NCBI GenBank assembly: GCA_030453435.1
Contig: JAKDKI010000159.1
Location: 1-5,820, forward strand
DNA length: 5,820 bases
Direction: 5' to 3'
Source of the DNA: Kocuria sp.
GTDB lineage: Bacteria > Actinomycetota > Actinomycetes > Actinomycetales > Micrococcaceae
The translations under genes and the position numbers were made by a program. This document shows, one piece after another, positions 1 to 5,820 of this stretch (position 1 is its first letter; each line of letters starts with the position of its first letter). Below the pieces are notes generated by a model. It ran no database searches and had not been told where the DNA came from. It was given only the letters and a program-made list of their open reading frames with translations.

Positions 1-1514
1 TCGCGCTTGGCGCCGTCACCGGCAAAGTACTTGTCGCCGAACTGGGCCCAGTAGGTGTTGACGAAGCGCTCGTCGTCACCCCAAATGGTGCGCAGCATGG
101 CCGGCCACGGCTTGCGGACCACCAGGAAGCCATCGGTCTCGTTGGGCAGTGAGTTGCCGGCATCGTCCACGACGTCCACGGCGATGCCGGGAAGCGGGAT
201 CTGCGCGGAGCCCGGCTTGGCCTCTGTCACGCCCGGGAGCGGGGAGATCATGATGGCGCCGGTCTCGGTCTGCCACCAGGTGTCCACGATGGGGCACTTG
301 CCGCCACCGATGTGCTTGTGGAACCAGGACCAGGCCTCCGGGTTGATGGCCTCGCCCACGGTGCCCAGCAAGCGCAGGGTGCTGAGGTCGAATTCGGCGG
401 GGATGTCCTCGCCCCACTTCATCATGGTGCGGATGGCGGTGGGGGAGGTGTAGAGGATGGTCACGCCGTACTTCTGCACGATCTCCCAGAACCGGCCGCG
501 GTGCGGAGAGTCGGGGGTGCCCTCGTAGATCACCTGGGTGGCGCCGTTGAGCAGCGGACCGTAGGTGATGTAGGTGTGGCCGGTGACCCACCCGACGTCC
601 GCGGTGCACCAGTAGACATCCGTCTCGGGCTTGAGGTCGAACACATTCTTGTGTGTGAACGCGGCCTGGGTCAGGTATCCACCGGTGGTGTGCAGGATGC
701 CCTTGGGCTTACCGGTGGTGCCGGAGGTGTAGAGCACGAACAGGGGATCTTCCGCGCCCTGTTCGGACGGGGTGTGTTCGGTGCTGGCGGACTCGAGAGC
801 CTCGTGCCACCACACGTCGCGGCCGTCCTCGAAGGGCACGTCGCTGCCGTTGCGCTTGACCACGAGAACATGCTTGACGCTCTCTCCACCCTTGGAGAGG
901 GCCTCATCCACGGCGGGCTTGAGCTGGGTGGGCTTGCCACGGCGGTAGGAACCGTCCGCGGTGACCACGAGCTTGGCCTCGCCATCATCAATACGCGAGC
1001 GCAAAGCGTCTGCGGAGAAGCCGCCGAAGACCACGGAGTGGATCGCGCCGATGCGGGCGCAGGCCAACATGGTGATGACGGCCTCCGCGATCATCGGCAT
1101 GTACACGGCCACGCGATCACCCTTGGTGACGCCCAGGGCTTCCATCGCGTTAGCGGCCTTGGAGACCTCGTCCTTGAGCTCCGAGTAGGTGTAGGACTTG
1201 CTATCACCGGGCTCGCCTTCGAAGTGCAGGGCCACGCGGTCGCCGTTGCCGGCCTCCACATGGCGGTCCACGGCGTTGTAAGCGGCGTTGAGCTTGCCGT
1301 CCTCGAACCACTTGGCGAACGGCGGGTTGGACCAGTCCAGGACCGAATTGAACGGGGTGGACCAGCTCAGCAGATCGCGGGCCTGGTTGGCCCAGAACTC
1401 CTCGCCCTGGTCCTCGGCCTGCTTGTACAGCTCAACGGTGGCGTTCGCCTGAGCGGCGAACTCCTGGCTGGGCGCGTACGTGCGCTGTTCCGATGCATTT
1501 GAGTCCTGAGACAT
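1..1514 (-). CDS. acs: Acetyl-CoA synthetase (AMP-forming acetate:CoA ligase), C-terminus off the window
   Basis: Cytoplasmic enzyme that converts acetate, ATP and CoA to acetyl-CoA, AMP and PPi through acetyl-AMP. The ATG at 1514 follows a good Shine-Dalgarno. 504 of about 650 residues are visible, with no frame disruption. Motifs in order: FGG at 163-165 and RRGK at 191-194 (CoA-side residues in the family); the adenylation P-loop YTSGTTGKPKG at 262-272; DVGWVTGH at 306-313; GTVGEA around 386; DTWWQTETG at 411-419; and GDGAKR at 499-504, where D500 is the expected ribose-binding Asp. Numbering matches the Salmonella enzyme as I recall it, and the four acetate-pocket residues V310, T311, V386 and W414 are all present. 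This favours acetate over longer acids. The left edge cuts just before the hinge, so the lid domain and the regulatory lysine (about K609) cannot be seen. It is divergent from nth. Confidence 0.97.
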   Translation of the reverse strand, partial: MSQDSNASEQRTYAPSQEFAAQANATVELYKQAEDQGEEFWANQARDLLSWSTPFNSVLDWSNPPFAKWFEDGKLNAAYNAVDRHVEAGNGDRVALHFEGEPGDSKSYTYSELKDEVSKAANAMEALGVTKGDRVAVYMPMIAEAVITMLACARIGAIHSVVFGGFSADALRSRIDDGEAKLVVTADGSYRRGKPTQLKPAVDEALSKGGESVKHVLVVKRNGSDVPFEDGRDVWWHEALESASTEHTPSEQGAEDPLFVLYTSGTTGKPKGILHTTGGYLTQAAFTHKNVFDLKPETDVYWCTADVGWVTGHTYITYGPLLNGATQVIYEGTPDSPHRGRFWEIVQKYGVTILYTSPTAIRTMMKWGEDIPAEFDLSTLRLLGTVGEAINPEAWSWFHKHIGGGKCPIVDTWWQTETGAIMISPLPGVTEAKPGSAQIPLPGIAVDVVDDAGNSLPNETDGFLVVRKPWPAMLRTIWGDDERFVNTYWAQFGDKYFAGDGAKR

Positions 1515-1526
1515 GGCGCTCCTTCT
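1515..1526 (-). promoter_or_regulatory. Ribosome binding site of acs
   Basis: Read on the minus strand, AGAAGGAG lies 4 nt before the ATG at 1514 (AGAAGGAGCGCC-ATG). This is a strong match to the anti-Shine-Dalgarno sequence at slightly short spacing. It fixes the acs start and contrasts with nth, which has no comparable site. Confidence 0.8.
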
Positions 1527-1566
1527 GATGTCGCTTCATGGCTGCGAGCCGCGCGAGTACTCCCTG

Positions 1567-1582
1567 CGTGGCGCAGTTCACA
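1567..1582. promoter_or_regulatory. Possible CRP/GlxR-like operator upstream of acs
   Basis: The minus strand reads TGTGA-ACTGCG-CCACG, compared with the CRP-family consensus TGTGA-N6-TCACA. The left half is perfect and the right half matches 3 of 5. It lies 53-68 bp upstream of the acs start. cAMP-dependent control of acetate metabolism is known in actinobacteria, which makes the site plausible, but an 8/10 match can arise by chance. Confidence 0.25.
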
Positions 1583-1681
1583 TTTGGTCCCAGCGTAGTG
1601 GACATTTCACGGGTAGATCTAACCGAATCGCTGGTATGAAATTTCGCGTCATGCTGTGACATCCCGGGCTCCGGAACGGGT

Positions 1682-1710
1682 TTGACCCCTGACCCCCCGC
1701 CCAGCATGAT
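1682..1710 (+). promoter_or_regulatory. Sigma70-type promoter of nth, implying a leaderless mRNA
   Basis: TTGACC (1682-1687, 5/6 to TTGACA) is followed by exactly 17 bp and then CATGAT (1705-1710, 4/6 to TATAAT). Only cgagagc separates this -10 from the ATG at 1718, so transcription would start at about 1717-1718, on or next to the start codon. Leaderless mRNAs are common in actinobacteria. The promoter would also drive the Nudix gene downstream. Confidence 0.55.
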
Positions 1711-1717
1711 CGAGAGC

Positions 1718-2581
1718 ATGGATAACCCCGCAGCTGCCGAACACATCCGCTTCGTGACGCCGGATGAGGCAGCCAAGGCGGCGACGCGGCGTCGTCGGGC
1801 GGGCGAAGAAAGTCACCTCTCCGTGACCCGGCGAGCGCGCAAGATCCAGCGCATTCTCGCCGAGACCTACCCGTACGCGGTGGCCGAATTGGATTTCGAC
1901 GACGCCTGGCAACTTCTCGTGGCCACCGTCCTTTCCGCGCAGACCACCGACGTGCGTGTGAATTCGGTGACGCCCATCCTGTTCGCTACCTATCCCGGAC
2001 CGCAGGAACTGGCCGAAGCCGAGCCCGAATCGGTGCAGGAGATCGTGCGGCCGTTGGGTTTCTACCGCTCCAAAGCGCGCTCCATCCAGGCGCTCGCCAA
2101 CCGTGTGGTGGACGAGTACAACGGTGAGGTGCCCGGGAAACTCAAGGACTTGGTCACGCTGCCGGGCGTGGGGCGTAAAACGGCGAACGTGGTGCTGGGC
2201 AACGCGTTCGGGGTTCCCGGTGTCACCGTGGACACCCATTTCGGACGGTTGGCGCGCAGGCTCGGCTGGACCGCCCAGGAGGACCCGGTCAAGGTGGAAA
2301 AGGACGTCACCGCACTGTTCCCGGCCAAGGTCTGGACTCAGCTGTCCCACGAGTTGATCCACCATGGCCGCCGCATGTGCCATTCGCGGAAGCCCGCGTG
2401 CGGGGTGTGCCCGATCGCGGACCTGTGTCCCTCGTACGGCGAGGGCCCCACGGACCCACAGGTGGCCCGGAAGCTGCTGGCTTACGAATTGAAACCTGGT
2501 CGAGAAGAGCTACTGGATCGGTACATGAACGGAGCCACGCGGCGTGAGCTGCGGGCCCAAGGCCACACGCTCAGCGCGTGA
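1718..2581 (+). CDS. nth: Endonuclease III (bifunctional DNA glycosylase/AP lyase)
   Basis: Base-excision repair enzyme that removes oxidised pyrimidines and nicks the abasic site by beta-elimination. The protein has 287 residues. LSAQTTD at 72-78 corresponds to the family's DNA-intercalating LSAQ-D loop. The helix-hairpin-helix LPGVGRKTAN starts at 148 and carries catalytic Lys154; catalytic Asp172 is in VDTHFGR, with the same 18-residue Lys-Asp spacing as in E. coli (K120/D138). The cluster motif C221-X6-C228-X2-C231-X5-C237 is a complete 4Fe-4S ligand set. About 30 basic, Ala-rich residues precede the conserved core, and about 45 follow the cluster; the C-terminal tail (about 257-287) is basic and probably lineage specific. 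I chose the ATG at 1718 because the putative promoter ends 7 bp before it. Alternatives are the ATG at 1706 or a TTG at 1682, which falls inside the -35. The stop overlaps an alternative GTG start of the next gene. Confidence 0.96.
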   Translation: MDNPAAAEHIRFVTPDEAAKAATRRRRAGEESHLSVTRRARKIQRILAETYPYAVAELDFDDAWQLLVATVLSAQTTDVRVNSVTPILFATYPGPQELAEAEPESVQEIVRPLGFYRSKARSIQALANRVVDEYNGEVPGKLKDLVTLPGVGRKTANVVLGNAFGVPGVTVDTHFGRLARRLGWTAQEDPVKVEKDVTALFPAKVWTQLSHELIHHGRRMCHSRKPACGVCPIADLCPSYGEGPTDPQVARKLLAYELKPGREELLDRYMNGATRRELRAQGHTLSA

Positions 2582-2587
2582 GCTGCG

Positions 2588-2593
2588 AAAGGA
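2588..2593 (+). promoter_or_regulatory. Ribosome binding site of the Nudix gene
   Basis: AAAGGA lies 5 nt before the ATG at 2599. It decides this start over the in-frame GTG at 2578, which overlaps the nth stop as GTGA and has no site of its own. Confidence 0.65.
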
Positions 2594-2598
2594 CACCC

Positions 2599-3366
2599 AT
2601 GGAATCCACCTCACCCGGCACCCTGCATGCTCGAGAACAGCTGTTGAAGCTCGCTCAAGAGGGTCACACGGTGTACATGGAGGATCGCGAGCCCTGGCGG
2701 ATCGGGTCGCTGTCCGAGGACTACCGGCAGTCCGCCGTACTCATCCTGTTCGGCGCGCTGGACAAGATTCCTTCGGAATATGAGGAGCACGGTGAGGGGC
2801 CGGGCCGGGATCTGGACGTGCTGTTGGTGCAGCGCTCTGCCACCTTGCGCTCCCACCCCGGTCAGGTCGCGTTCCCCGGCGGGCGCTTGGATCCGCCGGA
2901 CGGCGAAATTGGTGAGCTCATGACCGTTCCCGGCGGCGAGGTGAGCGCACCACACGTGCGCGGCGCGCTGCGGGAGGCCCACGAGGAAACCGGGTTGGAC
3001 CCGGACGGCGTGGAGGTACTTGGAACCCTGCATCCCGTGCCGCTGCCGATCAGCAATCACATGGTCACTCCGGTCATCGGGTGGTGGCAGAGCCAGTCCG
3101 AAGTGGACGTGATGGACCACGCCGAGTCCTCACTCGTGTTTCGTGTGCCCGTCCTGGACCTGATCAATCCGGCACACCGCTACTACGCGACGGTGACCCG
3201 CGGACATCAGACTTACAAGTCCCCGGCATTCGACGTGCGCGTCAATGAGACCGGTGAAACCGTCACCGTGTGGGGTTTCACCGGAATCGTGATCGACCGG
3301 ATCCTCGAATGGCTCGGCTGGTCCGTGGAGTGGGATCGGGACGATAAGCGCCCGGCACCGCTGTGA
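2599..3366 (+). CDS. Nudix hydrolase, CoA pyrophosphatase (NudL/YeaB) type
   Basis: Probably hydrolyses the pyrophosphate bond of CoA or acyl-CoA to give 3',5'-ADP and a phosphopantetheine product, using Mg or Mn. The protein has 255 residues. LLVQRS at 75-80 begins the signature that separates CoA-type Nudix enzymes from others (LLTxR[S/A]x3Rx3Gx3FPGG); it runs to FPGG at 92-95 with only Thr to Val changed. The catalytic half of the Nudix box, REAHEETGL, is at 125-133 with metal-binding Glu129 and Glu130. Oddly, 29 residues separate FPGG from REAHEE, against 14 in E. coli NudL, so about 15 residues are inserted within the box. No signal peptide or membrane segment is evident. It lies 17 bp after nth and is probably in one operon with it; in mycobacteria a related Nudix gene is also close to nth. 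The family call is firm, the exact substrate is not. Confidence 0.9.
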   Translation: MESTSPGTLHAREQLLKLAQEGHTVYMEDREPWRIGSLSEDYRQSAVLILFGALDKIPSEYEEHGEGPGRDLDVLLVQRSATLRSHPGQVAFPGGRLDPPDGEIGELMTVPGGEVSAPHVRGALREAHEETGLDPDGVEVLGTLHPVPLPISNHMVTPVIGWWQSQSEVDVMDHAESSLVFRVPVLDLINPAHRYYATVTRGHQTYKSPAFDVRVNETGETVTVWGFTGIVIDRILEWLGWSVEWDRDDKRPAPL

Positions 3367-3404
3367 GCGTCTTGGCTGCTAGTGGCTGATGGGGCGGGGC
3401 CGAC
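3367..3404. other. Short convergent gap between the Nudix and polymerase genes
   Basis: Only 38 bp separate two converging stop codons. The stretch is G-rich near 3390-3400 but forms no clear stem-loop with a U-tract in either direction, so no intrinsic terminator is called. The two transcripts may end by another mechanism or overlap at their 3' ends. Confidence 0.5.
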
Positions 3405-5171
3405 CTATTTGGCGTCTGCGTAACTGGTGACCACGCTGGTTGTTACTGGAACCTCCACCGGCACCCGACCGAACACGGTGCGCACCGCCTGATTCGCGGC
3501 GTCCAGGACCACTTGTTTGACCTGCTCGGCTTCTCCTTGCGCGCAGTGCACCATGACCTCGTCATGCAGGAAGAAGACGAGGTGAGCGTCCAGACCTTGC
3601 CGATGCAGTCCCTGCCGGATGTGACCGAGCCAGGCCAGAGCCCACTCCGCAGCCGACCCCTGCACCACAAAGTTGCGCGAGAACCGGCCATGGGTCCGTG
3701 CCGCCTGGGCCGCACGGCGCTCGCCGGCGGCGGTGTCCGTGGCACGCTGGATCTCGAACCACTCAGGTTCCGGAAGTGGCGACCAGCGCCCGAGATAGGT
3801 GCAGACCTGCTCTCCCCGCTCGCCCACGCGGGCGGCGTGTTCCACGTAGCCGACCGCTCTGGGGAACATGCGGGTGAGGTGCGGCATGAAACGGCCGGCT
3901 GCGCCCTGGGTGGCGCCGTACATCGCTCCCAGCAGGGCGATCTTGGCGTGAGGCCGTTCCTTCAACTCGGAGCCGCGTTCCTGCCCTTGCTGGGCGATGG
4001 ATTCGTACAGATCTCGGTCCCTGGAGGCCTGGGCCAGGGCATCATCGCGGGCCAGGATGGCCAGTACGCGAGGTTCCAGTTGGGCGGCGTCGGCGACGAC
4101 CAGGGTGCGGCCGGGATCGGCTCGGACGGCGTCGCGAATGAACTTGGGGATCTGCAGGGCACCGCCGCCGCGTGCGGCCCACCGGCCGGTGACCACCCCG
4201 CCCACCACGTATTCGGGATGGAAGCGACCGTTGGTGACCCATGTGTCGAGCCAGTGCCAGCCGGTTGCGGAAAAGATGCGCGAAAGCTCCTTGTATTCGA
4301 GCACCGGGGCGAGGATCTGTTGTCGATGGGGATCGGGTTTGCCCGCGACCATCGTCCACTCCTTGAGGACCCAGGCGCGGGTGGAGTCGACATCGACGCC
4401 AGCGGTGCGCAGGGCCTTGAGCAGCTCGGGTGGTGAATCGGGGTTGAGCGTGGGGGCGGCCAGGACCCGACGGATCTCTTCGGCCAGTTCCTGCATCCGG
4501 ACGGGGCGAACGCACTCTTTCGGGCGGGGGCCCATGGCATCGACGAGGATTTGTTCGTGGACGTCTGGATTCCACGGAATCCCCTGATGGCGCATGGTGG
4601 CCGCTACCAGCGCGCCCTGTGATTCGAGCCCCAGCAGCATCTCCAACCGTTTGGGGTTGCGCGCTGTGCTCACCGCGCGGATCTGTTCGGCGAGTTCTGC
4701 GACCAGTTTGTCGAGACCCGGACCGCGATCGCTGGCCATGGCGAACAAGGAGGTCTGTGAGTCCTCCACCGGGCGGGGGCGTGGCCCGGGAACATGCCGG
4801 GGGTCCGCCGGTTCGATGACCGGGGTGTACTGCATGGGCCGAGACTCCCCGGAGTCGGGGTCTGGTGCTCCGGAACCGGGGGCGTCAGAAGCGGTGGCGA
4901 GGATCGTGGCGCACAGTCCCAAGTCCCGGCATTTGGTGGCCCATACGTCCGCTTCGCACAACAGCGCGGCGGGCACGGAGGTGTCCATCCAGGTCCAGAC
5001 GGGAGGTTGCACGCCGGCTTCCAGCGCGGCGGCTTCGCGCGTGGCCACGACGCCCGGGAATTCCTGGTCCGTCACCGTCAGCGGTTGCCCCGCCCGTTGA
5101 CCGTTGGCCGTGACCACCTGCAGGGTCCAGCCTCCGGCCCCGGTTTCCGCGGGAGCCACCACTATGTGCAT
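3405..5171 (-). CDS. Stand-alone family A DNA polymerase (actinobacterial 'bifunctional 3'-5' exonuclease/DNA polymerase')
   Basis: Template-directed DNA polymerase related to the Klenow part of Pol I. It has 588 residues and no 5' nuclease domain, so it is not the housekeeping polA. Residues 1-110 are a degenerate exonuclease-like region: a DxE occurs at 35-37, but no convincing DEDD set follows. Residues about 115-150 are a Pro-rich linker. The polymerase core holds TGR at 328-330 with LQIPKFIRDAV at 339-349, motif A VVADAAQLEPR (metal-binding D361, E366), motif B R406-PHA-K410 to Y418-G419, and motif C LHDE (H536, D537, E538). The nucleotide-binding R, K and Y of the O-helix are kept, but Leu414 replaces the Phe of Pol I (F762). 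The ATG at 5171 is the first possible start after an in-frame stop at 5214-5216; only a weak GAG precedes it. It probably acts in gap filling or repair synthesis. The 3'-5' exonuclease in the family name is doubtful here. Confidence 0.92.
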   Translation of the reverse strand: MHIVVAPAETGAGGWTLQVVTANGQRAGQPLTVTDQEFPGVVATREAAALEAGVQPPVWTWMDTSVPAALLCEADVWATKCRDLGLCATILATASDAPGSGAPDPDSGESRPMQYTPVIEPADPRHVPGPRPRPVEDSQTSLFAMASDRGPGLDKLVAELAEQIRAVSTARNPKRLEMLLGLESQGALVAATMRHQGIPWNPDVHEQILVDAMGPRPKECVRPVRMQELAEEIRRVLAAPTLNPDSPPELLKALRTAGVDVDSTRAWVLKEWTMVAGKPDPHRQQILAPVLEYKELSRIFSATGWHWLDTWVTNGRFHPEYVVGGVVTGRWAARGGGALQIPKFIRDAVRADPGRTLVVADAAQLEPRVLAILARDDALAQASRDRDLYESIAQQGQERGSELKERPHAKIALLGAMYGATQGAAGRFMPHLTRMFPRAVGYVEHAARVGERGEQVCTYLGRWSPLPEPEWFEIQRATDTAAGERRAAQAARTHGRFSRNFVVQGSAAEWALAWLGHIRQGLHRQGLDAHLVFFLHDEVMVHCAQGEAEQVKQVVLDAANQAVRTVFGRVPVEVPVTTSVVTSYADAK

Positions 5172-5266
5172 GCGCTCATTATCGCGCGGGGCACCGACAT
5201 GCTCCGGGTGGGGTCAGCGATCCGCAATGAGTTCGAGCTGGAAGCCGTCCTTGCCACGTGCACTTT
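5172..5266 (-). promoter_or_regulatory. Spacer with a possible -10 for the polymerase gene
   Basis: Ninety-five bp separate the DUF1697 stop from the polymerase start. On the minus strand GATAAT (5178-5183, 5/6 to TATAAT) ends 6 nt before the ATG at 5171, which would put transcription start on the A of ATG. No good -35 is seen 16-18 bp upstream. There is no clear terminator, so read-through from the DUF1697 gene is also possible. Confidence 0.3.
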
Positions 5267-5820
5267 TCACGACGGTGATCCAGACGACTCCGCCGCGTCC
5301 AGCAGTTCCGCGACCTTTCGGACCGTGCGTATATTCCGAGCGGTGATGGTCATGCCTGGCAGCTGTTTGCCGAGAGCAGCTGGCAGTTTGGACGCGTGGA
5401 TTCCTTTGTTACTGCCGTACCAGATGTAGATCTCCGATCCATTGACCACAATGCGTTCGTCCTCGTGGATCGGTAGCGCTGCCAGGTTCAGCTCGGGAAC
5501 GGGCCGGTCGCAAAAGTGCACTTGATACAGCTTCTCGTCGGTGGCGATGTCGCGCAGCGGATCTGCCGCGAGCACGGCTGACAGATCTTCGCGTGTCCGG
5601 TGAACGACCGGGCTGTGGACGCCGAATTCCATGTCGATTACCTGTGACATCGTTTTGGCGAAATCATCGGGGTCCCCCGGAGGAACAGCCACCACATTTC
5701 CGCTCTGCAGGTAAGTCTTCACCTGTTGGGCACCGAGCTTTTCCGCGAGGAGGGCGCGCAGCTCCGCCATGGGAACCCTGTTGTTGGCTCCCACATTGAT
5801 GCCACGCAAGAAGAAAGCCG
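5267..5820 (-). CDS. DUF1697 domain protein, N-terminus off the window
   Basis: Uncharacterised small protein family; I do not assign a function. 183 residues are visible, about the whole family length. The reading frame is open to the right edge, where it begins AFFLRGINVG. This is the conserved N-terminal motif of DUF1697 (usually a few residues plus LLRGINVGG), so perhaps only 3-8 codons including the start are missing. The TTG at 5809 is an internal Leu codon of that motif, not the start. Further family marks are VPMAELRALL, the QSGNVV strand (about 25 residues later), and the C-terminal part with the YGSNKG segment, MTITARNIRTVRKVAELL, which matches the usual TxRNxxTVxKLxEL ending. No signal peptide or membrane segment is visible. 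It lies 95 bp upstream of the polymerase on the same strand and may be co-transcribed. Confidence 0.92.
   Translation of the reverse strand, partial: AFFLRGINVGANNRVPMAELRALLAEKLGAQQVKTYLQSGNVVAVPPGDPDDFAKTMSQVIDMEFGVHSPVVHRTREDLSAVLAADPLRDIATDEKLYQVHFCDRPVPELNLAALPIHEDERIVVNGSEIYIWYGSNKGIHASKLPAALGKQLPGMTITARNIRTVRKVAELLDAAESSGSPS

Larger units (their letters stand above)
1515..1717. other. Divergent intergenic region between acs and nth
   Basis: These 203 bp must contain the promoters of both divergent genes. The nth promoter is recognisable at the right end. For acs I see no convincing -35/-10 pair; TACGCT (minus strand, about 60-100 bp upstream of the acs start) fits a loose TAnnnT -10 but lacks a matching -35. 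AT-richer patches lie at about 1600-1650, including the 8-bp palindromes TAGATCTA and GAAATTTC. There is no RNA gene and no long hairpin that I can support. Confidence 0.6.

Noticed and set aside
312..1502. Plus-strand open frame of 396 codons opposite acs
   Set aside because: It lies antisense to a fully conserved acs frame with every family motif. Its Gly/Val/Leu/Ala/His-rich composition is the usual shadow of a high-GC gene, and no domain is recognisable.
1432..1539. Out-of-frame ATG at 1539 upstream of acs, running through the acs start for 35 codons
   Set aside because: It has no Shine-Dalgarno sequence and gives an Arg/His-rich nonsense peptide. The strong site at 1519-1526 serves the acs ATG instead.
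1682..1717. Longer nth starting at TTG 1682 or ATG 1706
   Set aside because: The extra residues (TPDPPPS...) match nothing in the family, no ribosome binding site of note is present, and the stretch is better explained as a promoter.
1649..2383. Minus-strand open frame of 244 codons opposite nth
   Set aside because: It covers the conserved nth catalytic and cluster motifs in antisense; the His/Arg/Gly-rich composition is typical of a shadow frame.
2578..2598. GTG at 2578 as the Nudix start, overlapping the nth stop as GTGA
   Set aside because: The ATG at 2599 has its own AAAGGA site at good spacing. The GTG remains possible by translational coupling but is less likely.
3367..3404. Intrinsic terminator between the convergent genes
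   Set aside because: I could not form a stable stem followed by a T-run on either strand.
3513..4436. Plus-strand open frame of 307 codons opposite the polymerase
   Set aside because: It is antisense to the intact polymerase core, has no recognisable motif or ribosome binding site, and is explained by high GC.
3405..5171. Phage or plasmid origin for the stand-alone polymerase
   Set aside because: Flanking genes are ordinary chromosomal ones, base use resembles theirs, and no integrase, att-like repeat or phage gene is present. Related stand-alone polymerases are common in actinobacterial chromosomes.
5807..5809. TTG as the DUF1697 start
   Set aside because: The frame continues upstream as AFF-LRGINVG, the conserved family N-terminus, so the TTG is an internal Leu codon and the true start is outside the window.

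Overview
This window looks like ordinary chromosome from a high-GC Gram-positive bacterium (Actinomycetota, most likely Micrococcales/Micrococcaceae-like). The evidence is high GC with G/C-rich third codon positions, an actinobacterial-type endonuclease III, a stand-alone family A DNA polymerase of a kind common in this phylum, and the acs / nth / CoA-type Nudix neighbourhood, which has relatives in mycobacteria. The genus is a guess. I see no mobile element, tRNA, rRNA, CRISPR array or prophage signature.

Layout. Positions 1-1514 (minus) hold the first 504 codons of acetyl-CoA synthetase (acs); its C-terminal lid domain lies beyond the left edge. A 203-bp divergent intergenic region (1515-1717) separates it from nth (1718-2581, plus), encoding endonuclease III with a complete helix-hairpin-helix active site and a 4Fe-4S cluster motif. 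After 17 bp comes a Nudix hydrolase of the CoA pyrophosphatase type (2599-3366, plus), probably co-transcribed with nth. A 38-bp convergent gap follows. Then a 588-residue polymerase related to DNA polymerase I, without a 5' nuclease domain and without a recognisable exonuclease site, occupies 3405-5171 (minus). Upstream of it on the same strand is a DUF1697 protein (5267 to beyond 5820, minus) whose first few codons are off the right edge.

Functional reading. Acs activates acetate to acetyl-CoA, and the Nudix enzyme probably hydrolyses CoA or its derivatives, so two of the genes touch CoA metabolism. Nth starts base-excision repair of oxidised pyrimidines, and the small polymerase could act in repair synthesis, although it is transcribed towards nth rather than with it. 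The joint roles are inferred from proximity and known families.

Most notable points: (1) a well-spaced promoter (TTGACC-17 bp-CATGAT) ending 7 bp before the nth ATG, implying a leaderless mRNA and arguing against an upstream TTG start; (2) an insertion of about 15 residues inside the Nudix box; (3) substitutions in motifs A and B of the polymerase (DAAQLE for DYSQIE; Leu at the O-helix Phe position) together with a degenerate N-terminal domain. I found no convincing new multi-gene system.
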